From Thiopontia sp964344435 (lineage in GTDB: Bacteria > Pseudomonadota > Gammaproteobacteria > GCF-002020875), in NCBI GenBank assembly GCA_964344435.1, contig CAYFNH010000047.1, forward strand, positions 1 through 18,453: a stretch of DNA of 18,453 nucleotides, given 5' to 3'. Position 1 is the first letter of the stretch. Every line of letters starts with the position of its first letter. Of the stretch, positions 1 to 6,881 are shown piece by piece. The notes below the pieces were generated by a model. That model searched no databases. It saw only the letters and a program-made list of their open reading frames with translations, and was not told the DNA's origin. The position numbers and the translations under genes are program-made.

Positions 1-288
1 CTGCAGTGGGTTACGCTGACTGCGGTGCGGGTGACTCCGGACTTCTCCCATGCCACTCTCTACTTTACCGTATTGGGTGAGAAGACGGGGCTGGATCAGA
101 CCTTGAAGGTGCTGGAGAAGTCGGAAGGATTTATGCGCACCCGGCTGGGCAAACTGCTGAAGATGCGGATTGTGCCGCAGCTCCACTTCAAATATGACGA
201 GTCGATTGAGCACGGCAGTTACATGGAGACCCTGATCGATGAGGTGGTTGCCGAGGATCGCTCGCACCACACGGAAGAGAGTGAGTAG
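1..288 (+). CDS. rbfA: Ribosome-binding factor A, 3' part (5' end outside window)
   Basis: RbfA binds the free 30S subunit and helps late maturation of the 16S rRNA 5' region; it is a small cytoplasmic KH-fold protein. The reading frame is open from base 1, so the gene starts upstream of the window; about 95 codons of the roughly 130 usual for the family are present. The visible part has the family pattern: VTLTAVRVTPDFSHATLYF followed by LRMRIVPQLHFKYDES-type sequence (here KMRIVPQLHFKYDES) and an acidic tail. A GTG at 25 is internal, not the start. Its TAG ends 2 nt before the truB ATG, so the two genes are almost certainly cotranscribed, as in the nusA-infB-rbfA-truB-rpsO-pnp order of gammaproteobacteria. 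Identification is from motifs and from position. Confidence 0.93.
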   Translation: MQWVTLTAVRVTPDFSHATLYFTVLGEKTGLDQTLKVLEKSEGFMRTRLGKLLKMRIVPQLHFKYDESIEHGSYMETLIDEVVAEDRSHHTEESE

Positions 289-290
289 TT

Positions 291-1208
291 ATGGGGCGAA
301 GAAAGAGAGGCCGTAATGTTTCCGGGATCCTGCTGCTGGACAAGCCAGCAGGCATCACCTCCAATGGGGCGCTGCAGCGTGTCAAGTCACTCTATTTTGC
401 ACAGAAGGCGGGGCATACCGGCAGTCTCGATCCGCTGGCGACCGGCATTCTGCCGATCTGTCTGGGGGAGGCGACCAAGTTCTCCGGCTTTCTGCTCAAT
501 GCAGATAAAAGCTACCTGACCGAGTGTCAGCTCGGTGTGGTTACCCGCTCCGGTGACAGTGAAGGGGAGGTGGTGCGTGAACTGCCGGTGGAGGAGATGA
601 GTGAGGAGAGAATCCGTGCGGCACTCCAGCAGTTTGAGGGGGATATCGAGCAGATTCCACCGATGCACTCTGCGGTCAAGATCAACGGGCAGCCTCTCTA
701 TAAACTGGCTCACCAGGGGATTGAGGTGGAGCGTGAACCGCGTGAGGTCACCATCTACCAGCTGGAGCTGGTCTCCTACGATAGCGCCGAGCAGCGTATG
801 GTGATTCGGGTAGAGTGCTCGAAAGGGACCTATGTACGTACCCTGGTGGAGGATATCGGAAACGTGTTGGAGTGTGGTGCTCATGTGGTCGCGTTACGAC
901 GTACCGAGCTCGGCCCCTATCGGGAACAGGATCTGCTGACACTGGAGCAGTTGGAGCAGATGTACGAACAGGATAAATTCTCGATGGATAAACACCTGCT
1001 GCCTCTTGATAGTGCCGTTGAGGGCTATGATGCGGTTACCCTGGATGGCAACAGCAGCTATTACCTGCGCCAGGGGCAGGCGGTACAGATCGCCGGAGCC
1101 CCGCAGGAGGGGTGGGTACGAATTTATGGGGAAAATGGGGGCTTTATCGGAGTGGGGGAGATTGACTCTGATGGGCGCGTGGCCCCGCGCAGATTGGTTG
1201 CATCGTAG
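291..1208 (+). CDS. truB: tRNA pseudouridine(55) synthase TruB
   Basis: TruB converts U55 in the T-loop of tRNAs to pseudouridine and also acts as a tRNA folding chaperone. The 305-aa product has the full family length. The N-terminal GILLLDKPAGITSN motif is followed by AGHTGSLDPLATGILP, in which Asp47 is the expected catalytic aspartate. The KGTYVRTLVEDIG motif (about residues 178-190) and a C-terminal PUA-like domain (about 240-300) are also seen. The ATG at 291 lies 2 nt after the rbfA stop, and purine-rich GAGAGTGAG inside the end of rbfA can serve as ribosome-binding site. The antisense and shifted open frames across this gene are shadows. Confidence is high because catalytic motif, length and operon position agree. 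Confidence 0.97.
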   Translation: MGRRKRGRNVSGILLLDKPAGITSNGALQRVKSLYFAQKAGHTGSLDPLATGILPICLGEATKFSGFLLNADKSYLTECQLGVVTRSGDSEGEVVRELPVEEMSEERIRAALQQFEGDIEQIPPMHSAVKINGQPLYKLAHQGIEVEREPREVTIYQLELVSYDSAEQRMVIRVECSKGTYVRTLVEDIGNVLECGAHVVALRRTELGPYREQDLLTLEQLEQMYEQDKFSMDKHLLPLDSAVEGYDAVTLDGNSSYYLRQGQAVQIAGAPQEGWVRIYGENGGFIGVGEIDSDGRVAPRRLVAS

Positions 1209-1228
1209 CGTTCTCGATCCGTTATAAT
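1194..1228 (+). promoter_or_regulatory. Candidate rpsO promoter
   Basis: A perfect TATAAT hexamer lies at 1223-1228 just after truB. The best -35 candidate is TTGCAT at 1198-1203, overlapping the truB stop region, with a 19-nt spacer, which is longer than ideal. E. coli rpsO also has its own promoter in this interval. The -10 call rests on the sequence; the promoter assignment is inference. Confidence 0.45.
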
Positions 1229-1273
1229 GCACAGCGATTGTATGGCTTCATCCTAAAGAGGCTTTGCAGTCAG

Positions 1274-1374
1274 GTCGGTTCAGCGAGCCGACAACAAGGA
1301 TGTGGGTGTCACACTGCGGTGTTACAGCCACTATTTTATTGGTTATAGAGGCCATGGCATGATGCTGCCTCTAT
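1274..1374 (+). promoter_or_regulatory. Structured leader of rpsO: three consecutive hairpins
   Basis: Three inverted repeats lie between the candidate promoter and the rpsO ribosome-binding site. Hairpin 1 is 1274-1281 with 1285-1292 (8 bp, one G-U pair, 3-nt loop AGC). Hairpin 2 is 1307-1314 with 1319-1326 (8 bp, one mismatch, 4-nt loop). Hairpin 3 is ATAGAGGC at 1345-1352 with GCCTCTAT at 1367-1374 (8 bp perfect, 14-nt loop), ending 3 nt before the AGGAG at 1378. S15 represses its own translation in E. coli by binding a pseudoknot in this leader. A similar role here is inferred; I did not establish homology of the structures. Confidence 0.5.
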
Positions 1375-1390
1375 TTTAGGAGAATGAAAA

Positions 1391-1660
1391 ATGTCTGTAA
1401 CTGCAGAGCAAAAGAGCGAAATCGTCCAGAAATTCCAACGTAGTGAGGGAGATACCGGGTCCCCTGAAGTACAGGTTGCCATCCTTACTGCCCGCATTCA
1501 GGATTTGACTGGCCATTTCAAGGAGCACAAGAAAGACCACCACTCCCGCCAGGGACTGTTGAAGATGGTAAATCAGCGTCGTAAGCTGCTCGACTATCTC
1601 AAGCGCAATGATGCGGGGCGTTACACCTCGCTGATCTCTGAGTTGGGTCTGCGCCGTTAA
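1391..1660 (+). CDS. rpsO: 30S ribosomal protein S15
   Basis: S15 is a primary 16S rRNA-binding protein of the small-subunit platform and also contributes to an inter-subunit bridge. The 89-aa length equals the usual length of bacterial S15. The sequence shows family hallmarks: GDTGSPEVQVAILTARI near the N-terminus, then DHHSRQGLLKMVNQRRKLL and YLKRND, ending in LGLRR. The ATG at 1391 is preceded by a good Shine-Dalgarno AGGAG (1378-1382) at suitable spacing. It sits between truB and pnp as in most gammaproteobacteria. Its upstream leader contains three hairpins that could serve autoregulation. Confidence 0.98.
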   Translation: MSVTAEQKSEIVQKFQRSEGDTGSPEVQVAILTARIQDLTGHFKEHKKDHHSRQGLLKMVNQRRKLLDYLKRNDAGRYTSLISELGLRR

Positions 1661-1698
1661 CAAAACGGTTCTTCGCACTGAAGCGAGCTGATGGTTCG

Positions 1699-1724
1699 TT
1701 TCAGGGGTGATCTGAGTAGTTATC
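1699..1724 (+). repeat. Partial copy of the 28-bp palindrome arm found before ftsK
   Basis: The stretch begins with TTTCAGGGGTGAT, identical to 13 bases of the right arm of the palindrome at 12670-12794. With one gapped base the similarity continues through about 26 positions (roughly 22 identical, the rest C/T or A/G changes). No opposite arm is visible nearby, so this may be a decayed remnant of the same element. The match is seen directly; the common origin is inferred. Confidence 0.45.
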
Positions 1725-1747
1725 TGTAAACAAGTTTAATTTGAACC

Positions 1748-1773
1748 CACAACCGAGGAATGCCTCGGTTGTG
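1748..1773 (+). promoter_or_regulatory. Strong hairpin in the pnp leader
   Basis: An 11-bp perfect inverted repeat (CACAACCGAGG at 1748-1758 and CCTCGGTTGTG at 1763-1773) closes a 4-nt AATG loop. It lies 22 nt before the probable pnp start and has no T-tract after it, so it is not a normal intrinsic terminator for rpsO. In E. coli, RNase III cuts a hairpin in the pnp leader and PNPase then represses its own mRNA. This hairpin is a candidate for such a site, although it is short for RNase III. Confidence 0.55.
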
Positions 1774-1795
1774 GCAACTGTCAGGAAGAGAAAAC

Positions 1796-3880
1796 GTGGA
1801 ACCATATATCAAGAGTTTCGAATACGGTAACCAGACGGTTACCCTGGAGACGGGGGAAGTTGCCCGCCAGGCATCAGGTGCAATCAAGGTCAGCATGGGA
1901 GATACCGTTCTGCTGGTTACCGTGGTGGCTGAGAAGGAGGCTCGGGAGGGGCGTGATTTCTTCCCGCTGACAGTCAATTATCAGGAGAAGTTCTATGCGG
2001 CCGGGATGATTCCCGGTGGCTTTTTCCGTCGTGAAGGGCGTCCTACCGAAAAGGAGACGCTCACCTCACGTCTGATTGATCGGCCAATCCGCCCGCTGTT
2101 CCCCAAGGGCTTCATGAATGAGGTACAGGTGATTGCCACGGTAATCTCCTCTGACAAGGATACCGATACCGAAATTCCGGCAATGATTGGTACCTCCGCC
2201 GCGCTGGCGGTCTCCGGGGTACCGTTCCAGGGGCCGATTGGTGCGGCTCGTGTCGGTTACATCGATGGTGAGTATGTGCTCAATCCTGCGTTGAGCGAGA
2301 AAGAGCACTCCGATCTTGAACTGAGTGTGGCGGGTACCGCAGATGCGGTATTAATGGTTGAGTCCGAGGCCAATGTCCTCTCTGAAGAGGTGATGCTCGG
2401 TGCGGTGCTGTTTGGCCATGAGCAGATGCAGGTGGTGATCAAGGCCATCAATGAGATGGTTGCCGATCTCGGTGTCGAGCAGTGGGCATGGGAGCCTGCT
2501 GCGGAGGATACCGCATTGACCGAGGCAGTCGCCAGCGCAGCTGGCAACCAGATCGTCGAGGCCTATCAGATCTCCGACAAGATGGAGCGTTACGGGCGTA
2601 TGGATGCGGTGCGTGCCGCCATTGTTGACGAGCTGGTCAGCGAAGAGGGTGAGTGGGATGAGGGCACAGTAAAGAGTGCCATCAGCAAGCTGGAGAAGAA
2701 GACCGTACGTGGCCGTATTATTGCCGGTGAGCCACGTATCGATGGCCGTGACAACAAGACCGTGCGCCCGATCCATATCAAGACAGGCGTGCTGCCTCGT
2801 GCTCACGGTTCTGCACTCTTTACCCGTGGTGAAACCCAGGCATTGGTGGTGACTACTCTGGGTACCGAGCGGGATGCGCAGATCATCGATGCACTGGAGG
2901 GGAGCTTCAAGGACCCCTTCATGCTGCAGTACAACTTTCCTCCCTTCTCGGTGGGCGAGACCGGTCGTGTAGGCAGCCCTGGCCGACGTGAGGTGGGGCA
3001 TGGCAAGCTGGCCAAGCGAGGGGTACAGGCGGTTGTTCCTAACCTGGAAGAGTTCCCCTATACCATGCGCGTGGTATCAGAGATTACCGAATCCAATGGC
3101 TCCAGTTCGATGGCATCGGTCTGTGGCAGCTCTCTCTCCATGATGGATGCCGGAGTACCCCTGAAGGCGCCGGTTGCCGGTATTGCCATGGGGCTGGTGA
3201 AAGAGGAAGATGGTTTCGCCGTACTGACCGATATTCTTGGTGATGAGGATCACCTGGGTGATATGGACTTCAAGGTTGCCGGAACCGAGGCTGGTGTAAC
3301 CGCACTGCAGATGGATATCAAGATCACCGGTATTACCCGGGAGATCATGGAGATTGCACTGGATCAGGCGCGTGATGCCCGTCTCCATATCCTTGGTGAG
3401 ATGAACACCGCGATCAGTACGCCACGAGATGAGGTTTCCGAGTTTGCTCCACGCTATGTCACCATGAAGATCGATCCGGACAAGATCCGTGACGTGATCG
3501 GCAAGGGGGGCGTGGTGATCCGTTCCATCCAGGAGGAGACCGGGGTCAAGATCGATCTGGATGATGATGGTAACGTCAAGATTGCGGCCACCGATGGGGA
3601 GGCTGCCAACGAGGCCAAGTGCCGCATCGACGATATCGTTGCTGATGTCGAGGTCGACAAGATCTACGAAGGCAAGGTGGTCAAGCTGATGGACTTTGGT
3701 GCCTTCGTCAACATTTTGCCAGGCAAGGATGGGTTGGTTCACATTTCACAAATCTCTGAAGAGCGTGTCGAGAAGGTGAGTGACAAGCTCTCTGAAGGGG
3801 ATGTGATCCGGGTGAAGGTGCTAGAGGTGGATCGCCAGGGTCGCATTCGCTTGAGCATGAAGGCGGTAGCGGAAGGGTAA
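1796..3880 (+). CDS. pnp: Polyribonucleotide nucleotidyltransferase (PNPase)
   Basis: PNPase is a trimeric 3'-5' phosphorolytic exoribonuclease of mRNA decay and the RNA degradosome. The product from GTG 1796 is 694 aa, close to the usual 700. It has two RNase PH domains. The first contains RPIRPLFPKGF; the second contains the FSVGETGRVGSPGRREVGHG and DILGDEDHLGDMDFKVAGT regions. A KH domain follows from about residue 555 with VIGKGG, then an S1 domain from about 622 with FGAFVNILPGKDGLVHIS. I chose GTG 1796 because AGGAAG at 1783-1788 is well placed and the protein then begins EPYIKSFEYGNQTV, as family members do. An ATG at 1760 would add 12 residues but lies in the loop of the leader hairpin. 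A strong terminator follows the gene. Confidence 0.97.
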   Translation: MEPYIKSFEYGNQTVTLETGEVARQASGAIKVSMGDTVLLVTVVAEKEAREGRDFFPLTVNYQEKFYAAGMIPGGFFRREGRPTEKETLTSRLIDRPIRPLFPKGFMNEVQVIATVISSDKDTDTEIPAMIGTSAALAVSGVPFQGPIGAARVGYIDGEYVLNPALSEKEHSDLELSVAGTADAVLMVESEANVLSEEVMLGAVLFGHEQMQVVIKAINEMVADLGVEQWAWEPAAEDTALTEAVASAAGNQIVEAYQISDKMERYGRMDAVRAAIVDELVSEEGEWDEGTVKSAISKLEKKTVRGRIIAGEPRIDGRDNKTVRPIHIKTGVLPRAHGSALFTRGETQALVVTTLGTERDAQIIDALEGSFKDPFMLQYNFPPFSVGETGRVGSPGRREVGHGKLAKRGVQAVVPNLEEFPYTMRVVSEITESNGSSSMASVCGSSLSMMDAGVPLKAPVAGIAMGLVKEEDGFAVLTDILGDEDHLGDMDFKVAGTEAGVTALQMDIKITGITREIMEIALDQARDARLHILGEMNTAISTPRDEVSEFAPRYVTMKIDPDKIRDVIGKGGVVIRSIQEETGVKIDLDDDGNVKIAATDGEAANEAKCRIDDIVADVEVDKIYEGKVVKLMDFGAFVNILPGKDGLVHISQISEERVEKVSDKLSEGDVIRVKVLEVDRQGRIRLSMKAVAEG

Positions 3881-3897
3881 GTGCCGCTATAAGTCGG

Positions 3898-3928
3898 AAA
3901 AAGGGGCCACTTGTGGCCCCTTTTTTTT
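3898..3928 (+). terminator. Intrinsic terminator after pnp
   Basis: GGGGCCAC (3903-3910) pairs with GTGGCCCC (3913-3920) and is flanked by five A bases on the left and eight T bases on the right. This is a textbook rho-independent terminator that ends the truB-rpsO-pnp transcript. The A-run before it would allow some activity on the opposite strand too. Confidence 0.92.
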
Positions 3929-3944
3929 GTAAAATCCAGACTCA

Positions 3945-4691
3945 ATGAAGATTCTCTTGAGTAATGATGATGGCGTTCAGGCGCCTGGACTGCAGTGTTT
4001 GCGCAGCCACCTGAAACCGACCGCCGAGGTAGTGGTAGTGGCTCCCGATCGTAACCGTAGTGGTGCCAGTAACTCGTTGACTCTGGAGCATCCATTACAT
4101 CTTTTTCAGCATGACAATGGGGATTACTCCGTGGATGGTACCCCGACAGATTGCGTTCATCTGGCTATTACCGGACTACTGCAGGAGGAGCCGGAGATGG
4201 TGATCTCCGGAATCAATGCCGGTGCCAACATGGCCGACGATGTGCTCTACTCCGGCACCGTAGCCGCGGCGATGGAGGGGCGTTTTCTCGGACTGCCCGC
4301 AATTGCAGTCTCTCTGGTCTGTAGCGAGAGAGGGTGTCACCACTATGAGAGTGCGGCAAAGGCGGTACAACAGGTGTTGGAGCGTCTGGGGGAGCACCCG
4401 TTGCAGTCTGATACTATCCTGAATATCAACGTCCCCGACCTCCCCTGGAGCGAGATCAGGGGAGTCAAAGTGACGCGACTGGGACGGCGTCACCGTTCCG
4501 AACCGGTGGTGAAGATGCGGGACCCACGCGGCAAGGAGGTCTACTGGGTGGGGGCGGTTGGCAAGGCAGAAGATGGTGAAGAGGGGACCGATTTTCATGC
4601 AGTGGAGCATGGCTGGATCTCGATTACCCCAATCCATACCGATCTGACACACCACTCGATGTTGGCGGGGATGGAGCGTTGGCTCTCATGA
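3945..4691 (+). CDS. surE: 5'/3'-nucleotidase SurE (stationary-phase survival protein)
   Basis: SurE is a metal-dependent nucleotidase that dephosphorylates nucleoside monophosphates and short polyphosphate. The 248-aa length is normal. Metal-binding residues are visible: Asp8 and Asp9 in LLSNDDG, Ser39 in DRNRSGAS and Asn91 in SGINAGAN; GTPTDCVHLA is also typical. ATG 3945 is the only reasonable start, since an in-frame stop lies at 3930-3932. No clear Shine-Dalgarno sequence precedes it, and the start is only 17 nt beyond the pnp terminator T-run. It is the first gene of the surE-pcm-yqaA-nlpD-rpoS group and overlaps pcm by 4 nt (ATGA). Confidence 0.96.
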   Translation: MKILLSNDDGVQAPGLQCLRSHLKPTAEVVVVAPDRNRSGASNSLTLEHPLHLFQHDNGDYSVDGTPTDCVHLAITGLLQEEPEMVISGINAGANMADDVLYSGTVAAAMEGRFLGLPAIAVSLVCSERGCHHYESAAKAVQQVLERLGEHPLQSDTILNINVPDLPWSEIRGVKVTRLGRRHRSEPVVKMRDPRGKEVYWVGAVGKAEDGEEGTDFHAVEHGWISITPIHTDLTHHSMLAGMERWLS

Positions 4692-5341
4692 AGGACGGAG
4701 TAGGCTTTACCTCGGCGCGCACCCGTGATCGGTTGATTGCCCAGCTGCAGCAACGTGGGATCGGTGACGAGCGCGTGCTCAAGGCGATACGGGAGGTACC
4801 GAGGCACCGGTTTATCGACAAGGCGCTCGAGACCAAGGCATACGACGATGATGCGCTGCCGATCGGACATAAACAGACCATCTCGCAGCCCTATATTGTC
4901 GCATTGATGACCGAGGCAATACTGCGTGGCGCACCACAGCGGGTGCTGGAGATCGGCACCGGCTCAGGTTATCAGACAGCGGTTCTGGCGAAGCTGGTGC
5001 CTCAACTCTATACCGTGGAGCGTATACGTGATCTGACCCTGGCGGCCCGGGAGCGTCTCGGCGAGATGGATATACTGAATGTTGAAATGAAGCTGGATGA
5101 TGGTCATCTGGGGTGGGAGGAGCGCGCCCCGTTCGATGCCATCCTGATAACGGCGGCACCGGAACGGGTGCCCACCCGACTGTTCAAACAGCTGGAGATC
5201 GGCGGGCGTATGGTGGTTCCGGTCGGTGCAGAGCGCGAGTCGCAGAAACTGCTGGAGCTGATACGTACCGGTGAGGATACGTTTGATACCCACGAGTTGT
5301 GTGAGGTGCGTTTTGTACCCCTGGTGCGGGGGGCGGCTTGA
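4688..5341 (+). CDS. pcm: Protein-L-isoaspartate O-methyltransferase
   Basis: Pcm methylates L-isoaspartyl residues formed in ageing proteins, using S-adenosylmethionine, and so starts their repair in the cytoplasm. The 217-aa product has the PIMT pattern. PRHRFID and the TISQPYIVALM substrate region (residues 64-74) precede SAM motif I, VLEIGTGSGYQTAVLA (86-101), and GGRMVVPVG lies near the C-terminus. I took ATG 4688, which overlaps the surE stop as ATGA with GGAG at 4673-4676 upstream; a TTG at 4679 would add three residues and is less likely. The stop overlaps the next ATG by 1 nt (TGATG), which suggests translational coupling. The neighbours surE, nlpD and rpoS are the classical partners of pcm. 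Confidence 0.97.
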   Translation: MKDGVGFTSARTRDRLIAQLQQRGIGDERVLKAIREVPRHRFIDKALETKAYDDDALPIGHKQTISQPYIVALMTEAILRGAPQRVLEIGTGSGYQTAVLAKLVPQLYTVERIRDLTLAARERLGEMDILNVEMKLDDGHLGWEERAPFDAILITAAPERVPTRLFKQLEIGGRMVVPVGAERESQKLLELIRTGEDTFDTHELCEVRFVPLVRGAA

Positions 5342-5919
5342 TGAAATGGGTGCAGCAGCTGACTCGGCGGGTTGCCGACTGGGCAGATCGTCCCCATGCG
5401 GAATATACTTTGGCAGGGCTCAGTTTTGCCGAATCCAGCTTCTTTCCGGTACCGCCGGATGTGCTGCTTGCACCGATGACCCTCGCTCATCCGGACAGGG
5501 GCTGGCGTTATGCACTGCTGGTGACAGTTGCCTCGGTGCTGGGAGGGGCGCTGGGCTATCTGATCGGGATGTACGGGATGGAGTTTGTCACCCCCTGGAT
5601 AGCGCACTGGGGGATGGAATCCTCACTGCAACAGGCAGAGGCCCTGTTTGCGGAGTATGGTATCTGGATCGTCTTCCTGGCCGGGTTTTCCCCCATTCCC
5701 TACAAACTCTTTACCATCACCGCCGGGGCATTGGCGATGTCCTTCCCGCTGTTTCTATTGGCCTCACTGGTCGGTAGAGGGGGGCGCTTCTATCTGGTTG
5801 CTGCCTTTGTGATCTGGGGGGGCGAGCGCTTTCTGGCAATGGAGCGGGCGTGGATGGCCCGCCTGGGCTGGATTGCCGTTACCCTGGGACTGATCTATGT
5901 TCTGTTGCGCTATGTATAG
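5341..5919 (+). CDS. YqaA-type DedA/SNARE-associated (VTT) membrane protein
   Basis: This 192-aa protein is an inner-membrane member of the DedA/VTT superfamily, closest in appearance to the short YqaA branch. YTLAGLSFAESSFFPVPPDVLL (split here by reading) holds the family's FxPVPPD motif, and GFSPIPYKLFTITAGAL plus GRGGRFYLVA match the second half. Several hydrophobic segments are visible, with re-entrant-loop-like regions around the two proline-rich motifs. Some DedA proteins flip undecaprenyl phosphate or phospholipids; the substrate of this branch is not established. It starts at ATG 5341, overlapping the pcm stop by 1 nt, and ends 15 nt before nlpD. The same gene occurs between pcm and nlpD in many related genomes. 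Confidence 0.88.
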   Translation: MKWVQQLTRRVADWADRPHAEYTLAGLSFAESSFFPVPPDVLLAPMTLAHPDRGWRYALLVTVASVLGGALGYLIGMYGMEFVTPWIAHWGMESSLQQAEALFAEYGIWIVFLAGFSPIPYKLFTITAGALAMSFPLFLLASLVGRGGRFYLVAAFVIWGGERFLAMERAWMARLGWIAVTLGLIYVLLRYV

Positions 5920-5934
5920 GGTCGGTAAAAGATA

Positions 5935-6855
5935 ATGGTCGGCAAGAGAGAACACCAGATATTGCTCCTCCTGTTGGGAGCAATCTGGTTGGTGGGGTGT
6001 GGTGCCCCGTCCGGTTATGTGGTGCCGGTGGATAGCCATACCCAGAGTGCAAATGCGATCCCCAAAACCTATACCGTGCGTACCGGGGACAGTCTCTACA
6101 TGATTGCGATGGAGTATGATCTTGACTACCTCGATCTTGCCCGCTGGAATGGGATCTCCAGCCCCTATACGATCCACCGTGGACAGGTGCTGCAACTGCA
6201 CGCACCGGTACGCAAGCGCAGCGTGTCGAAGCAGACAACCGCACCGGGAGGGGGGCTCTGCAAGGGGCGTTACTACACGGTACGACGGGGGGATACCCTG
6301 AGTGAGATAGCCGATCGTTGTGGCATTGCACACCAGTCACTGGCACAGTGGAACCAGCTCAAACCCCCGTATACCATTCGTATCAAGCAGCGTTTACGAC
6401 TCTACCCTGCGCAGCACAAACGGGTTGTGGAGCGTAAACCGATTCGAAAGAAAGCGGTTACCAGGAAAAAGAACAGCCGGACAGGCACCGGCCCGGTTCG
6501 CCTCAAGCGCCCGGTTTCCGGCAAGGTGATTCACCAGTTCTCCAAATCGAAAGGGGTAACGGGGGTACAGTTTGCTGGCAGAGCGGGAGATCCGGTTCAT
6601 GCAGCAGAGAACGGAAAGGTGGTCTACAGTGGTACCGGCCTGGTACGTTATGGAAAGCTGTTGATCATTAAGCATGAAAATAATCTTCTGACGGCCTACG
6701 CGCATAACAGTACACTGTTGGTTACAGAGGGAGATTCGGTCAAGGCGGGAGAGCAGATTGCGAAGATGGGCAGTAGCGGTACCGACCGGGTCAAACTCCA
6801 TTTTGAAGTGAGAAAAGGAGGCAAGCCGGTTAACCCGATGCGGTACCTGCGATAA
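5935..6855 (+). CDS. nlpD: NlpD-type lipoprotein: two LysM domains and a degenerate LytM (M23) domain
   Basis: NlpD is an outer-membrane lipoprotein that activates the cell-separation amidase AmiC during division. The 306-aa product begins with a hydrophobic segment and a lipobox, LVGC, with Cys22 as the lipidated residue. Two LysM peptidoglycan-binding repeats follow, at about 45-89 (YTVRTGDSLYMIA) and 113-158 (YYTVRRGDTLSEIA). After a basic linker, a C-terminal M23 domain runs from about 190 to 306. The HxGxD zinc motif is replaced by VTGVQ, while AYAHN and LHFEV remain; loss of zinc ligands is normal for NlpD activators. E. coli NlpD has a single LysM, so the second one is a difference. 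The gene lies just before rpoS. In E. coli the main rpoS promoter is inside nlpD, and the same may hold here. Confidence 0.94.
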   Translation: MVGKREHQILLLLLGAIWLVGCGAPSGYVVPVDSHTQSANAIPKTYTVRTGDSLYMIAMEYDLDYLDLARWNGISSPYTIHRGQVLQLHAPVRKRSVSKQTTAPGGGLCKGRYYTVRRGDTLSEIADRCGIAHQSLAQWNQLKPPYTIRIKQRLRLYPAQHKRVVERKPIRKKAVTRKKNSRTGTGPVRLKRPVSGKVIHQFSKSKGVTGVQFAGRAGDPVHAAENGKVVYSGTGLVRYGKLLIIKHENNLLTAYAHNSTLLVTEGDSVKAGEQIAKMGSSGTDRVKLHFEVRKGGKPVNPMRYLR

Positions 6856-6881
6856 CAGTGTCCACAGAAGAAGATCAATTT

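Noticed and set aside
1661..1747. An rpsO intrinsic terminator
   Set aside because: I found only weak pairing (TCGC with GCGA around 1675-1685) and no T-tract; the strong hairpin at 1748-1773 also lacks one, so rpsO-pnp readthrough is expected.
3077..3742. A 221-codon minus-strand open frame inside pnp
   Set aside because: It lies entirely antisense to conserved PNPase domains and shows the composition expected of a shadow frame.
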